45,612 nt of DNA from Sporolactobacillus laevolacticus DSM 442 (GTDB lineage: Bacteria; Bacillota; Bacilli; Bacillales; Sporolactobacillaceae), in assembly GCF_000497245.1 (NCBI RefSeq), contig NZ_AWTC01000013.1:49816-95427 (forward strand). Reading direction: 5' to 3'. The notes below the pieces were generated by a model. The model made no database searches and was not told the origin of the DNA. It saw only the letters and a program-made list of their open reading frames with translations. Each line of letters opens with the position of its first letter. The first letter of the stretch is position 1. Both the position numbers and the translations under genes were made by a program. Shown here piece by piece: positions 34,102 through 43,293 of the stretch.

Positions 34102-34272
34102 TTTCAGCTGCTTTCGCTTTGCTTAATAATTTGGACACTGTTTCCTTGTCGACCTTAAAACCCTGTTTTTGTACTGCCGTAGAAATAATCTCCGCGCCCT
34201 TGTCGATCGTCTCTGGTGAGGTCAGTACTTCATTAGCAGTATCCTTAACATCTTGCAAGTTTTTTGATCACA
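34102..34272 (-). pseudogene. Short coding remnant of unknown origin
   Basis: On the minus strand a frame of about 55 codons ends KQGFKVDKETVSKLLSKAKAAES and a stop. It is preceded by an in-frame stop and has no ATG or ribosome binding site. In an overlapping frame just upstream, VQSKPVIKKLARC could be the continuation after a frameshift. The lysine-rich helical tail recalls the C-termini of small phage holin-like proteins, but this is not secure. Confidence 0.3.
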
Positions 34273-34384
34273 GGTTTGCTCTGCACAAAGTTATAACCTT
34301 TTTGAATTTTGCTAGATCAATGTGATTTTAATAAAAAGCTATGTTAAAGCTTAATGTTGATATTGCTATTCTTTTGATTGGAGT

Positions 34385-34450
34385 GGCAGATCCGAGACTC
34401 TTACGGGACGGTATCCATTGATTTCGAACCATACGAGACCCCATAGAGGG
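34385..34450 (-). repeat. Dispersed intergenic repeat, partial copy D
   Basis: Opposite orientation to copies A and B. GAGACTCTTACGGGAC and GAGACCCCATAG correspond to GAGACTCCTGCGGGAC and GAGACCCCGCAG on the reverse strand of copy A, at similar spacing. The other half of the unit is missing. Confidence 0.5.
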
Positions 34451-34483
34451 TTTCCGGTATTCTATAGAAAAGGTTCACTTTTC

Positions 34484-36814
34484 TTACTCACTGAGCTCTC
34501 GTGATGGTTGTATTGATCGGCGACTGAAGATTCGTCTTGAGAACAGATAAACGGAAAAAGCAGCAAAGGAAAGCAGCGCCAAAAAGAATCCCGCTGACAG
34601 TCCCGGTGTCCGATAATCAAAGCGGATATGATTTGCGCCATCACTGACCGGCACAATCATCATGCCGTCCGCATCCAAAATATGAACTGGGGCGCCGTTG
34701 ACCGTTGCTCTCCACCCTTTGTCGAATGGAACACTGAAGAACGCATATTTATCAGAATCCGCGCGAATATCCGCGGTGAAACCTGTATGATCACGATGGA
34801 ACGCCGTCGATGCCTCTTTTGCCCGCATCTTCAAGTCATGCTGATACTCCGCTTTTGTTGTCGTAAACATATCCGTTTCCGGAAGCGGAACAAGGAAATT
34901 TTTCACTTTCGGCACATCACTGTCTTTAATAACAACCGCACGAAGCAGTACTAGATGCTTGTACTCATCAGAAACATGCTGAAACTGGCTTTGCGTTATA
35001 TAGTAGTCATAGGTGAAGCCGATCGGCAGCGCATCCTTATTTTCATAAATGTAAACCGTATTCGTCCCATTGTTGAATGAAGTATACAGCTTGCTGTTAT
35101 CCATTTTGACCGTGTCGACAAAGAAACGTTCCGACAGAAGCGGTTTTAGTCCATAAGCGTCCGGAGGAATCACTGTCTTTACACCTCGCGGGGACCCGAT
35201 CGACTGATAAAACTCAAAAATGGAGCCGTTGACCATGCTCGTAAAGGAATTGACCGTTGGCAAATTCGCAACCATGGCCAGATTCCATCCATCATCACTG
35301 ATGCCGATACGATAATTTTCCGTTTTTGGCAGCACGCGTTTTAATTCTTTTCCCGTTTTCACTACGGTATTTTGGATCGCTTGACCGGACTGATAGTCGT
35401 ATATGGAATGGGTCGCAAAAATGTTAAACAGTCCAAGTCCCGCGCAAAAGATCACGAGTAAAATTAAAGCTGCACGATGCCAGTATTTTCCCCTTCTAAA
35501 TCGCCAAACGAGATAATAGGTCGCAGCAAGACCCGCTGCCGCCGCTGTAAGGTAAAAAAGAAACTGATCGTAATGAAAAATTGCATTCTTCTGGGTTTCA
35601 CTCCATGGATAAAAGAGCAGAAATGCTGCAAGCAGCGCAAGCGAGGATGCTGTGATCAGCAAGCTCTTCTTCAACGGAATCTCATTCCGCCGTTCAAGCG
35701 CCACGGCCGACATCAAAGCCATAATCAGCGCCGGCATATAGAACCAGCGTGCGTAATAAGCAGCATTCAGCACATAAAAGAAACTGTTCAGAAGCGGTAC
35801 TGAAGCTATGATTAACGAAGCAACCATCATCCGCTTCATCCAATGCTTTCGTCCGAGCATCATTGCAATAACCAGTACAGGGCCAAAGAGTGGTAGATAG
35901 GCGCTGCTCGATGAAAAATCTGATGGAAAAATAGAAGATTGATGCGGCATCAAATCTGCAGGCATCAGGATCGCTTTGATGAGTTCAAGATAGCGGCTCC
36001 CGGTGTAGACCAACGCATTTGGTCCATATAAAAATGCATCCAATCGCGGATTTTGCAAGGTAAACAGGATCGCCGGAACAAACAACAGACTGGCCATACC
36101 GACGCCAAGCAGTCCCTCCCATGCAATTCGCGGCAACTGGCGAACATACCCTTTCCAATCCTCGACCAAATACCGAATCACATAATAGATAACTAAAAAA
36201 ATAACTTCACCGATGAAGAAAAAGAAATTCAGTGTGGCGTTCAATGCAACCGCCGCTGCAAACCACCCTTTTCTCTTGTCTACCACCAAACGGTCAAAAC
36301 CGGCAAGCAGAAGCGGAAAGAAGGCAACGACATCGTGGAAATGATTGAACATCAGGTTAACAGCTGAAAATCCGGAAAAGGCGTAGAGCAGAGCCCCCAT
36401 GATTGCGTAACGTCCGTCTGTTACATAGCGTCGAATATAGCCATATGCCGTCAGCCCGGCAACACAGTATTTGAGCATGAACATCGGACCAATCACATAA
36501 GGAAAAAACGAGGCTGGAAAAAGCAAACTAAGCCAGAAAAAGGGGCTGCCTAAAGTATAAAAGCTATAAGAACCGATAAAATTGCTGCCTAGGTCTGTCG
36601 ACCAGTTCCAAAACAGATCACCGCTCTTGATTGCTCGATTACTCAGCATGTTAAACGGAATCTGCTGATAATTAAAATCACCAACTAAGGTAAACAGGCC
36701 CTTGTTCGCTATGATTGACGGCAAAAACATGAGCCCTGAAGTCAGCAGGCAGAGGAAAAAAACTTTGGTATAATCCGAACGGCGCATTTTTTTTAAGAAG
36801 GAAGAAATGATCAC
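34484..36814 (-). CDS. yfhO: YfhO-family polytopic membrane protein
   Basis: 776 residues from a GTG at 36814, ten bases after AAGGAG. About 12-13 membrane segments are followed by a large extracytoplasmic part (about 480-740) and a final membrane segment with a basic tail. Family features: VGDFNYQQIPFNML near residue 42, FWNWSTDLGSNFIGSYSFY, SAVNLMFNHFHDVVAFFPLLLAGF and the late FFSVPFDKGWRATVNG. YfhO proteins are GT-C-like and have been linked to lipoteichoic acid glycosylation. It is a monocistronic unit here. Exact sugar transfer cannot be read from sequence. Confidence 0.9.
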   Translation of the reverse strand: MIISSFLKKMRRSDYTKVFFLCLLTSGLMFLPSIIANKGLFTLVGDFNYQQIPFNMLSNRAIKSGDLFWNWSTDLGSNFIGSYSFYTLGSPFFWLSLLFPASFFPYVIGPMFMLKYCVAGLTAYGYIRRYVTDGRYAIMGALLYAFSGFSAVNLMFNHFHDVVAFFPLLLAGFDRLVVDKRKGWFAAAVALNATLNFFFFIGEVIFLVIYYVIRYLVEDWKGYVRQLPRIAWEGLLGVGMASLLFVPAILFTLQNPRLDAFLYGPNALVYTGSRYLELIKAILMPADLMPHQSSIFPSDFSSSSAYLPLFGPVLVIAMMLGRKHWMKRMMVASLIIASVPLLNSFFYVLNAAYYARWFYMPALIMALMSAVALERRNEIPLKKSLLITASSLALLAAFLLFYPWSETQKNAIFHYDQFLFYLTAAAAGLAATYYLVWRFRRGKYWHRAALILLVIFCAGLGLFNIFATHSIYDYQSGQAIQNTVVKTGKELKRVLPKTENYRIGISDDGWNLAMVANLPTVNSFTSMVNGSIFEFYQSIGSPRGVKTVIPPDAYGLKPLLSERFFVDTVKMDNSKLYTSFNNGTNTVYIYENKDALPIGFTYDYYITQSQFQHVSDEYKHLVLLRAVVIKDSDVPKVKNFLVPLPETDMFTTTKAEYQHDLKMRAKEASTAFHRDHTGFTADIRADSDKYAFFSVPFDKGWRATVNGAPVHILDADGMMIVPVSDGANHIRFDYRTPGLSAGFFLALLSFAAFSVYLFSRRIFSRRSIQPSRELSE

Positions 36815-37101
36815 TTTACAGTAACTCCTTATGTATCACATCAATAAAAAATTTTCTATCTACTTCTATTGTACAACGGAGATCAGAGATTGATAAAAAA
36901 AGAAAGGAAGGTTTTTTAGAGATCAGAAAGAGGGAAAAAAATTCCGCATCATATCATTCGTATTACGCTCGTAAATGTGGGAATATAGAGATAATGATTA
37001 AGAGAGAAATGCTTCGTTAAATAGATTAAAAAACTAAATCAAAGAAATCTACTGATCCCGGAACAAACCTACTGCTAATTACCTAAGAAAGGCGGGATTA
37101 A

Positions 37102-37785
37102 ATGAGCTTCGATATTCGTCCGCTCATAACCGCATTTGAAGATCATCGAAATCCGGAAAACGCACGTCAAATGGAGCAGTATATGAGAAACCAGTTTCCC
37201 TTCTTCGGCATTAAGTCGCCGGAACGTCAGGAACTGGTGCGGACTTTTATCAACGAATATGGTCTTCCAGATGCGGAGCAGCTTCACGATGTTGTCAACG
37301 TACTTTGGGAACAGCCCCAAAGAGAATGCCAGGCCGCCGCGCTTGATATGATCGGAAAGGCCAAGCAGATCTTAAACGAACGGCATATGCCTCTGTTCGA
37401 ATGGATGATTGTCACAAAATCATGGTGGGATACCGTTGATACGATTGCTCCAAATAGCTGCGGTCTGCTTTTTAAGAACACACCTCATCTGATAGACAGT
37501 TATGCAGAAAATTGGATCACCGATAAGAATTTCTGGCTTCGTCGCGCAGCGCTCTTATATCAATTAAAGTATAAGCGTGCTACGGATGAGAAGCGCTTAT
37601 TCCGCTACATACTGCTGAACACAGATTCAGATCAGTTTTTCATTCAAAAGGCTATTGGGTGGGTTCTTCGCGAATATTCAAAGACCGCTCCTGAAACAGT
37701 TCGGCAATTTATTCACGAGCATGACCTCAAGCCTTTGAGCAAACGAGAAGGCTTGAAATGGCTAAATCGTCATTCCACTTGCTAA
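37102..37785 (+). CDS. AlkD-type DNA alkylation repair glycosylase
   Basis: 227 residues built of HEAT-like helical repeats. The functional residues of B. cereus AlkD fall at identical positions: W109 and D113 in KSWWDTVDTIAP, R148 in NFWLRRAAL and W187 in KAIGWVLREYSK. The enzyme removes positively charged alkyl-purines such as 3- and 7-methyl-purines without base flipping. The start ATG follows AAAGGCGGG. It is the first gene of a pair with an aldo/keto reductase whose start lies 17 bp after its stop. Confidence 0.93.
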   Translation: MSFDIRPLITAFEDHRNPENARQMEQYMRNQFPFFGIKSPERQELVRTFINEYGLPDAEQLHDVVNVLWEQPQRECQAAALDMIGKAKQILNERHMPLFEWMIVTKSWWDTVDTIAPNSCGLLFKNTPHLIDSYAENWITDKNFWLRRAALLYQLKYKRATDEKRLFRYILLNTDSDQFFIQKAIGWVLREYSKTAPETVRQFIHEHDLKPLSKREGLKWLNRHSTC

Positions 37786-37802
37786 AAGGAGGAGCAACAT
37801 TC

Positions 37803-38708
37803 ATGCAATTAGAAGATCATGAAATTGATGCTATTCGGAAACAATTGGAGAAACGGACCATCCTACTCGCAGATGGAGCAAGGATTCCCGCAATAGGGCA
37901 GGGCACATGGCGTATGGGAGACGACCCATTCAAACATGCTTCAGAAATAGAAGCACTGCGCTTAGGTGTTCAATTAGGTCTAAAATTGATTGATACTGCG
38001 GAAATGTATGGCGAGGGACGTTCGGAAGCGCTCATTGGCGAGGCAATCGCTGATATTCGCAATGACGTGTTTCTCGTCAGTAAAGCCTACCCGAATCACG
38101 CGGACCGGAAACGGTTAGCCGCGGCATGTGAAAAAAGCCTGAAGCGACTAGGCACCGACCACCTTGATCTCTATTTACTGCATTGGCGAGGCGCCACTCC
38201 ACTTGAAGAAACGATCCGCGGTATGGAAGAATTACAAAAAGCAGGTAAAATTCTAAGATGGGGCGTCTCCAATTTTGACACTAAAGATATGGAAGAACTC
38301 GTCTCCAATCCAAATGGTGCCAATTGTGCGGTGAATCAAGTACTCTATCATCTTGGTTCCCGCGGTATCGAATTCGATTTGATTCCTTGGCAGCGTGATC
38401 ATCGAATGCCAATCATGGCGTATTGTCCGCTTGCCGAAGGAGGATCGCTAAAAACACAGTTATTAAAAGATCCTGACGTTGTAAGAATCGCCGCTGTTCA
38501 TCAAGTGACCCCTCTTCAACTGCTTCTTGCCTGGAGTATTCGCCGTGCTGAATCTGATGGCATTGTGGCTATACCAAAGGCCAGTCGTCCCGAGCATGTG
38601 CTGCTGAATGCACAAGCGGCATCCGTCCAGCTATCAGAGGGAGAACAGCGTTTCCTCGACAACGCCTTCCCTCACCCATCTGAAAAAGTTCCGCTTGATA
38701 TTGTCTAA
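37803..38708 (+). CDS. Aldo/keto reductase
   Basis: 301 residues from the ATG at 37803, which follows AAAGGAGGAGCAACATTC; the longer frame to 37758 overlaps the glycosylase gene. The AKR tetrad is visible: D and Y in KLIDTAEMYGEGRSE, K in VFLVSKAYPN, H in LYLLHWRG. NADPH contacts are in VSNFDTKDM, ILRWGVSNF and AIPKASRPEHV. It reduces aldehydes or ketones; the substrate is unknown. It sits downstream of the alkylation-repair gene in one operon, which might link it to electrophile or methylglyoxal stress (inference). Confidence 0.92.
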   Translation: MQLEDHEIDAIRKQLEKRTILLADGARIPAIGQGTWRMGDDPFKHASEIEALRLGVQLGLKLIDTAEMYGEGRSEALIGEAIADIRNDVFLVSKAYPNHADRKRLAAACEKSLKRLGTDHLDLYLLHWRGATPLEETIRGMEELQKAGKILRWGVSNFDTKDMEELVSNPNGANCAVNQVLYHLGSRGIEFDLIPWQRDHRMPIMAYCPLAEGGSLKTQLLKDPDVVRIAAVHQVTPLQLLLAWSIRRAESDGIVAIPKASRPEHVLLNAQAASVQLSEGEQRFLDNAFPHPSEKVPLDIV

Positions 38709-38927
38709 ACTTATGCCAAAAGAGTAAATTCTATAAATTTCAGCCCTTGAGTGTTAAGGCTATTGCCGTAAAAAGATTAATTAAAAACACGTACCAAATA
38801 AAAGTGGAGAGAAAAAATCTTTCTGCTTTTTCTTTGTTGACATTTATTAAATTATTGAGTTGCCGACTATAATGGACCTTAGAAAAAGACAATTTCTAGA
38901 TATCGCGGGATATATTAAAAAAAACAC

Positions 38928-38957
38928 TTGATAACCAATTATACTAAGTGGTATAGT
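38928..38957 (+). promoter_or_regulatory. Promoter upstream of the FbpB-like gene
   Basis: TTGATA (38928-38933), 18 bp, TATAGT (38952-38957). A dyad TATAC-N6-GTATA (38940-38955) overlaps the -10. No clear Fur box was found, although FbpB genes are Fur-controlled in B. subtilis. Confidence 0.6.
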
Positions 38958-38999
38958 ATGAATAATCTCAATCCTTCAGTTAAATTTAACTCACATTTT

Positions 39000-39022
39000 C
39001 TCTGCAATAAGCAGAGAATTTT
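39000..39022 (+). terminator. Small leader terminator before the FbpB-like gene
   Basis: CTCTGC-AATAA-GCAGAG followed by AATTTTTTAT. It lies between the promoter and the gene, so it would give a transcript of about 60 nucleotides or attenuate the gene. Confidence 0.5.
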
Positions 39023-39102
39023 TTATAGGTTAATCTTTCAACAAAGTCACATGTAAAAAGTACCATTAAATTTTTCGTATTAAGGAAAGGATGAGGAAAA
39101 TA

Positions 39103-39249
39103 ATGAGGAAAAAACTAAAATATCATCAACTGATACAAATGAATAGAAAAGAAATTTTAAATAATAAGGATGCTCTCGATAGAATTGATATCCTTATTGA
39201 GCAAAGGCGTACAGATAGAAAAAAGGAAAAACTAAAAAATAGATGGTGA
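39103..39249 (+). CDS. FbpB-like small basic protein
   Basis: 48 residues, strongly basic: MRKKLKYHQLIQMNRKEILN, then NKDALDRIDILIEQR and a Lys/Arg-rich end. The order of an MRK start, a short helix ending in a basic patch, and a DALDRID-type helix matches the FbpB family. In B. subtilis FbpB is a Fur-regulated partner of the small RNA FsrA in sparing iron, possibly as an RNA chaperone. The start ATG follows GAGGAAAATA. It is a single gene preceded by a promoter and a small hairpin. Confidence 0.65.
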   Translation: MRKKLKYHQLIQMNRKEILNNKDALDRIDILIEQRRTDRKKEKLKNRW

Positions 39250-39815
39250 AAGAAGGAAACTAAAAAGGTTTAATTGCTGAGAGAGACGAGATGTATGTAC
39301 ACTGTTGATTGAGCTATTGAAAATTACTGAAAGATCATTTGCTCAGGCTGCCCAAGAATTCGAACAATCGTAGAATGATCTTCCAAAAAGTGAAACTGAA
39401 TAAACGAAAATGAACAGAACAAAACCTAATGCGATCTTACCAGCCCCTAATAAAGCTACAGCACCTGGGGCTATTTCTGTTTCTTGCTTGTTTTATTGTG
39501 CCGCCACAGAGAGCCCTCGATTTTAGCCCTTTTCCAAACCATAACCAAATGCTTCGATGACAAAGTCAGGCACTTCATCTTCTTTCCTACACTCCAAGTA
39601 ACTGAAATTGGCCATCTGTGTTTCCTCATCCATACCCAGCGGATCTTCTTTCAGCTTGCTAAATCTGGGTTCTGCTTAACCAAAACGTCCAACCATACAT
39701 AAGTATTTCAATGGGATGTGCTGAAGCAGGTTAACGGGTATTTATCCACAAGTCGATCGTTTATAATTTCCTAGACAATAAAAAAACGTCTCCGGGATGA
39801 AGTTCCGGTGACGTT
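39250..39815. other. Intergenic region with a start-less hydrophobic frame
   Basis: 566 bp. On the minus strand about 39349-39502 encodes KQETEIAPGAVALLGAGKIA followed by a hydrophobic segment, then a stop after NSWAA, but a stop precedes it and no start codon or ribosome binding site exists; it may be gene debris. Perfect 9-bp arms AAGATCATT and AATGATCTT flank 39331-39382. The ECF terminator lies at the right end. Confidence 0.4.
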
Positions 39816-39816
39816 T
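39779..39816 (-). terminator. Terminator of the ECF operon
   Basis: AAACGTC-CCGG and CCGG-GACGTTT arms with one mismatch, then a T-run on the minus strand (TTTTTTATTG). It begins at the ecfT stop codon. Confidence 0.85.
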
Positions 39817-40646
39817 CACTGAAATGGATTATAGTAACGACTGCCATGTTGGATCGCCAGCCACAAAGAGAGTAACAGCAGCGCCAATGAAAATCCGATC
39901 GCAAAAAAATCCCGAAACGCAAATGGCTTTGCATTGTACCACGTCCGCTTCTTCTTCTTACCAAATCGTCGGAGTTCCATCGCATTGCTGATCACTTCGA
40001 TTCGCTCAAGACTGGAGAAGATCAGCGGAATGACAATCGTTGCCGCCTGCCTCATCCTTTGCCTGAATTTCGCCTTCCTAGACAGGTCGACTCCTCGAGC
40101 TTGTTGAGCTTGTGCGATTTCATGATAATTACGCTGAATATCGGGAATATAGCGCAAAGTAATGGAAACCGCCAATGCGATTCGATAATTAACGCCGATT
40201 CTGTTTAGCGAGGCAGCGAATTCGCTTGGCTGTGTTGTAACCACAAATAAAAGTGCGAACGGAATGACGACAAAATATTTTAATGTGATGTTCAGTTGAT
40301 AAAAAAGCTGCTCCCAAGTCAGCGCGTATCGCCCGGGCAGGTCCAGCAGAACATGCCGCGTTCCATATATGAGCGTCCCCTGCTGCGGTGCAAAGACATA
40401 GATGGCAATGTCATTCAGCAATAGAAAAATCAGAATGAACGTCAGGACAAAAGAAACCTCACGAACCTTGGTCTGTGACAGTTTAAAAACAAGCAGACCT
40501 ACAATCAGCATGACGAAAAGTATCCGTGTATCATAAGTGCTCATACCAATGACAGACCATAGAATAAAGCAGATTAATTTTGTTGCGCCCGTCAGGCGAT
40601 GGATCGGAGACGGCCGATCAATGTAGCTGAGCATCCGAAAGTTCAT
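39816..40646 (-). CDS. ecfT: ECF transporter transmembrane (T) component
   Basis: 276 residues from the ATG at 40646, ten bases after AGGAGG, overlapping the ATPase gene by 29 bp. Five or six membrane segments. The EcfT coupling motifs appear as AQQARGVDLSRKAKFRQRMRQ and SLERIEVISNAMELRRFG, the two A-R-G/M-E-x-R-x-x type signatures that contact the ATPases. N-terminal NFRMLSYIDRPSPIHRLTGATK is the usual CbiQ-family start. It couples ATP hydrolysis to movement of the S component at 42390. Confidence 0.93.
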   Translation of the reverse strand: MNFRMLSYIDRPSPIHRLTGATKLICFILWSVIGMSTYDTRILFVMLIVGLLVFKLSQTKVREVSFVLTFILIFLLLNDIAIYVFAPQQGTLIYGTRHVLLDLPGRYALTWEQLFYQLNITLKYFVVIPFALLFVVTTQPSEFAASLNRIGVNYRIALAVSITLRYIPDIQRNYHEIAQAQQARGVDLSRKAKFRQRMRQAATIVIPLIFSSLERIEVISNAMELRRFGKKKKRTWYNAKPFAFRDFFAIGFSLALLLLSLWLAIQHGSRYYNPFQ

Positions 40647-42351
40647 GATGCGACCGCCTCCTCTTTTCATCTATGACACAATGGCGAACAAATGAGAGGG
40701 GATCCGGGGAACCAATCCGTTCCGCAAGTTGAAAAAGCGATGTCGTCTTTAAATTCGCCTTTTCTGCAATTCGCGCATCGGAAAGAAGCTCGGCAGGCGG
40801 TTCATCAGCGATCAGTTTCCCATCTACCATCACTAGCGCACGATCCGTATACTCAAGCATCAAATGCATGTCGTGTGTAATCATGATCAGAGTTACCCCG
40901 CGCTCACTTAACTGTTCCAAAAAGCGCATGATTTCTGTATAATGCCGGTAATCCTGCCCCGCAGTTGGTTCATCCAGAATTAAGATTTGCGGTTCAAGTA
41001 CAAGAATTGATGCAATGGTTACACGCTTTTTCTGGCCGAAACTGAGTGCGGATACCGGCCAGTTTCTGAATGGGTAGAGCCCGCAGAGTTTCAGAGTTTC
41101 ATAAACACGTCGTTTTGTTTCATCCGGATCAACACCCTTGATCTTAAGCCCAAAAGCAACTTCATCAAAAATCATATGTTGCGAAATCATGTGATTTGGA
41201 TCCTGCATCACAAGACCGATAGATTCGGACCTTTCCTTGATTGTCTGATCGCTCGCGTCACGACCGTCCAACAAAACCTTGCCCGAGGCGGGCCTTTCAA
41301 GACCGCAGATCAATTTCGTTATTGTTGATTTTCCTGCACCGTTTTTCCCTACAAGAGCGATCCGTTCACCTTTGCGTATCGAAAAACTGACGTCGTTAAG
41401 AACCGGGAGATCTTTCTCGTACTGAAAATTGAGATGTGACAGCTCCAGAACTGTTTCGCCTGTCCTTTTCCTATCAATTGGAACATCGGTGTTGGACCAC
41501 TCCAATAGCCGATTCCGCAGTCCATCCACAATAAGTCGACTAATCGTTTCAGGATGAATGTCAGGATCTACATGAATACCGGCGTGTTTCAATGCAGTCA
41601 GATAAAGCGGCTCACGAATACCGTACGTACGGAGCAGATCCGAAGATAACAGTTCGGCAGGCGGAGCATCGGCTGCTACCTTGCCATCCGAAATGACGAT
41701 GATCCGATCGATATCCATTTCCAATACATCCTCTAGACGGTGTTCAATAATGACCACTGTGACTCCGGTTTCCCGTTGGATGCGATCAATCAACTGCATG
41801 GTCTGCCGGCCGGCCGTCGGATCTAGATTTGCAAGCGGTTCGTCAAACAACAAGATGTTCACAGGATCAACCATAACTCCTGCCATTGAGACACGCTGTT
41901 TCTGTCCCCCTGATAGTTCATGCGGAGAATGCTCCAGAAAGTTTTCCATGCCAACCCTTTTTGCTGCATGAAGAACTTTTTGCTTCATCTCTTTTTGCGA
42001 GACAGCATCGTTCTCCAATGCGAAGGCAATATCCTCGCCAACAGTCAGGCCAATAAACTGAGCATCCGTATCCTGGAGTACTGTGCCTACTTTTTTCGAG
42101 AGGTCAAATAGGCTCAGTTCACTTGCAGGTTCACCCATTAGTTCAATCGAGCCCTTAATTTCTCCCTTATAAGCATTGGGAATTAGGCCGTTGATACAAT
42201 GACCAAGTGTACTCTTTCCTGAGCCGGAAGGACCAGTGATCAGAATCCGTTCACCCTGGCGAATATCAAGCGAGATGTTTTCCAATGATGGGCTTTCCTG
42301 GCTGTTGTACTTGAAATTGAATTGTTTAAACGACACAACCGTATTTTTCAT
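40618..42351 (-). CDS. ECF transporter duplicated ATPase (EcfA-EcfA' fusion)
   Basis: 577 residues with two complete ABC ATPase domains. First half: Walker A GPSGSGKSTLGHC near residue 40, signature ELSGGQKQRVSMAGV, Walker B LLFDEPLANLDP. Second half: Walker A GKNGAGKSTITKL near 338, the variant signature ALSFGQKKRVTIASI, Walker B LILDEPTAGQD. Most ECF systems use two separate ATPase genes; the fused form is the YkoD type. It lies between the S-component gene (38 bp upstream) and ecfT (overlapping), a dedicated group I arrangement. Confidence 0.94.
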   Translation of the reverse strand: MKNTVVSFKQFNFKYNSQESPSLENISLDIRQGERILITGPSGSGKSTLGHCINGLIPNAYKGEIKGSIELMGEPASELSLFDLSKKVGTVLQDTDAQFIGLTVGEDIAFALENDAVSQKEMKQKVLHAAKRVGMENFLEHSPHELSGGQKQRVSMAGVMVDPVNILLFDEPLANLDPTAGRQTMQLIDRIQRETGVTVVIIEHRLEDVLEMDIDRIIVISDGKVAADAPPAELLSSDLLRTYGIREPLYLTALKHAGIHVDPDIHPETISRLIVDGLRNRLLEWSNTDVPIDRKRTGETVLELSHLNFQYEKDLPVLNDVSFSIRKGERIALVGKNGAGKSTITKLICGLERPASGKVLLDGRDASDQTIKERSESIGLVMQDPNHMISQHMIFDEVAFGLKIKGVDPDETKRRVYETLKLCGLYPFRNWPVSALSFGQKKRVTIASILVLEPQILILDEPTAGQDYRHYTEIMRFLEQLSERGVTLIMITHDMHLMLEYTDRALVMVDGKLIADEPPAELLSDARIAEKANLKTTSLFQLAERIGSPDPLSFVRHCVIDEKRRRSHHELSDAQLH

Positions 42352-42389
42352 AGTGATCCTTCTGCTTTTACTTTTTCATCAACTGCGAC

Positions 42390-42944
42390 TTATGCTTCTT
42401 TCTTCAGGCTTCCAGTTCGCGTACGTGTCTGCGCATAAATCCAGATAAGCAGCGTACCAAAGATACCTACCGTGACAATATCCAAAATGCCGGCAGTGAA
42501 GCCTTGAACAAATACTTTATTTGCCGGTTCGCCGTAGATCACAATATCGAGAACAGGTGCGATCAGAAACCAGCCGATCGCCTGAGTAATCACTTGCGCG
42601 ATATTAAACAATGCAATAGATTTCCAGTTAAAATCACCTTCGGAAATCTTAAGCCTTCCTGACACAAGACCAAATCCGATGCCGACAAGTGTTGAGACGA
42701 TCACCCAGCTCCACCAGACGGATCCGTATTGAAATGCATCACCAAGCGAATGTCCGATCAACCCGATCAGGCCTCCGGCAACGGGTCCGTAGATCACGGC
42801 GATTAATGCGAGAAAAATATAAGACAGCTGAACTGTTGTATTCGGAATAAAACCGACAGGAATTGAAATATAACGAAGAATGATAAAGATGGCGGCGCCA
42901 ATACCCGCTGCAACGATTGTTCGAATAGACAGCCAATTTTTCAT
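42390..42944 (-). CDS. ECF transporter substrate-binding (S) component, UPF0397-like
   Basis: 184 residues, six hydrophobic segments. The N-terminus [20 protein letters not shown] and the block [20 protein letters not shown], then [20 protein letters not shown], are characteristic of UPF0397-type S components. It binds the substrate at the membrane and works with the fused ATPase and EcfT encoded next. The substrate is unproven. Proximity to a SAM hydrolase with a Met T-box suggests methionine or a related sulfur compound or nucleoside (inference). The start ATG follows AAAAAGGGG. Confidence 0.88.
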   Translation of the reverse strand: MKNWLSIRTIVAAGIGAAIFIILRYISIPVGFIPNTTVQLSYIFLALIAVIYGPVAGGLIGLIGHSLGDAFQYGSVWWSWVIVSTLVGIGFGLVSGRLKISEGDFNWKSIALFNIAQVITQAIGWFLIAPVLDIVIYGEPANKVFVQGFTAGILDIVTVGIFGTLLIWIYAQTRTRTGSLKKEA

Positions 42945-43293
42945 ACGGCAAAACCCCTTTTTGATTTAATTAAGTATAAGTTCATAAATTAAAAGCCGTA
43001 CTACATTAGTATAAAACAAGAGAAAGTTTGAAAATATGTTTTTTCTAAACAGTAACTTTTCTGCCTCGTTCACCTCCTCAATAGGTGTTACTTCCAAATA
43101 AACGCACTGAATCACCTCCTTAAATTGTCTGTTCAAAGAGGAGGACAAAAAGGGCCGAGAAGATCAAGGAAGCGCAGTTTCGAGCACCGGAACGTATGAA
43201 TGGAATACGTGAGGAGCGGAGAAACAAGCTGACGCTGAGATTCGACAGCAATTTTTCCCGGACTTTTTGAACATCCTTTTAAAATCACAATCT
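42945..43293. other. Intergenic region between the S-component gene and the SAM hydrolase gene
   Basis: 349 bp. It contains the repeat element at 43131-43272. Between it and the S gene are two strong ribosome-binding-like sites on the minus strand (AAGGAGGTGATTCA before GTG near 43104, opening a nine-codon frame, and GAGGAGGTGAACG) and a -10-like TATACT near 43010. The S-A-T genes may therefore also have their own promoter. Confidence 0.45.
43131..43272. repeat. 142-bp intergenic element with near-perfect terminal inverted repeats
   Basis: It begins GTTCAAAGAG and ends CTTTTTGAAC (9 of 10 positions inverted). Inside, GGAGGACAAAAAGGGCCGAG is followed by AAGATCAAGGAAGCGCAG and CGAGCACCGGAACGTATGAA. 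The block of 20 bases at 43140-43159 recurs exactly at 45527-45546. No coding capacity. It resembles a MITE or a structured-RNA repeat. Confidence 0.7.

Larger units (their letters stand above)
33745..34483. other. Control region of the secreted-protein operon plus gene debris
   Basis: 739 bp. From right to left: a partial dispersed repeat (about 34385-34450), a 56-codon gene remnant (34102-34272), an A/T-rich stretch, two tandem palindromes (33920-33956), a promoter, and a nine-codon mini-ORF (33833-33859). No full gene was recognised. Confidence 0.5.
38709..39102. other. Intergenic region before the FbpB-like gene
   Basis: 394 bp. It holds TTGACA near 38852 and TATAAT near 38873 with non-standard spacing, a better promoter at 38928-38957, and a small hairpin with a T-run at 39000-39022. 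No gene was seen. Confidence 0.45.

Noticed and set aside
34102-34272. Prophage remnant
   Set aside because: Only one short lysine-rich tail recalls a holin-like protein; no other phage gene or attachment site is visible.
43108-43121. Resemblance to the 3' end of 16S rRNA (ATCACCTCCTT) on the plus strand
   Set aside because: Only 11 bases match. It is the complement of a strong ribosome binding site on the minus strand, not an rRNA gene.
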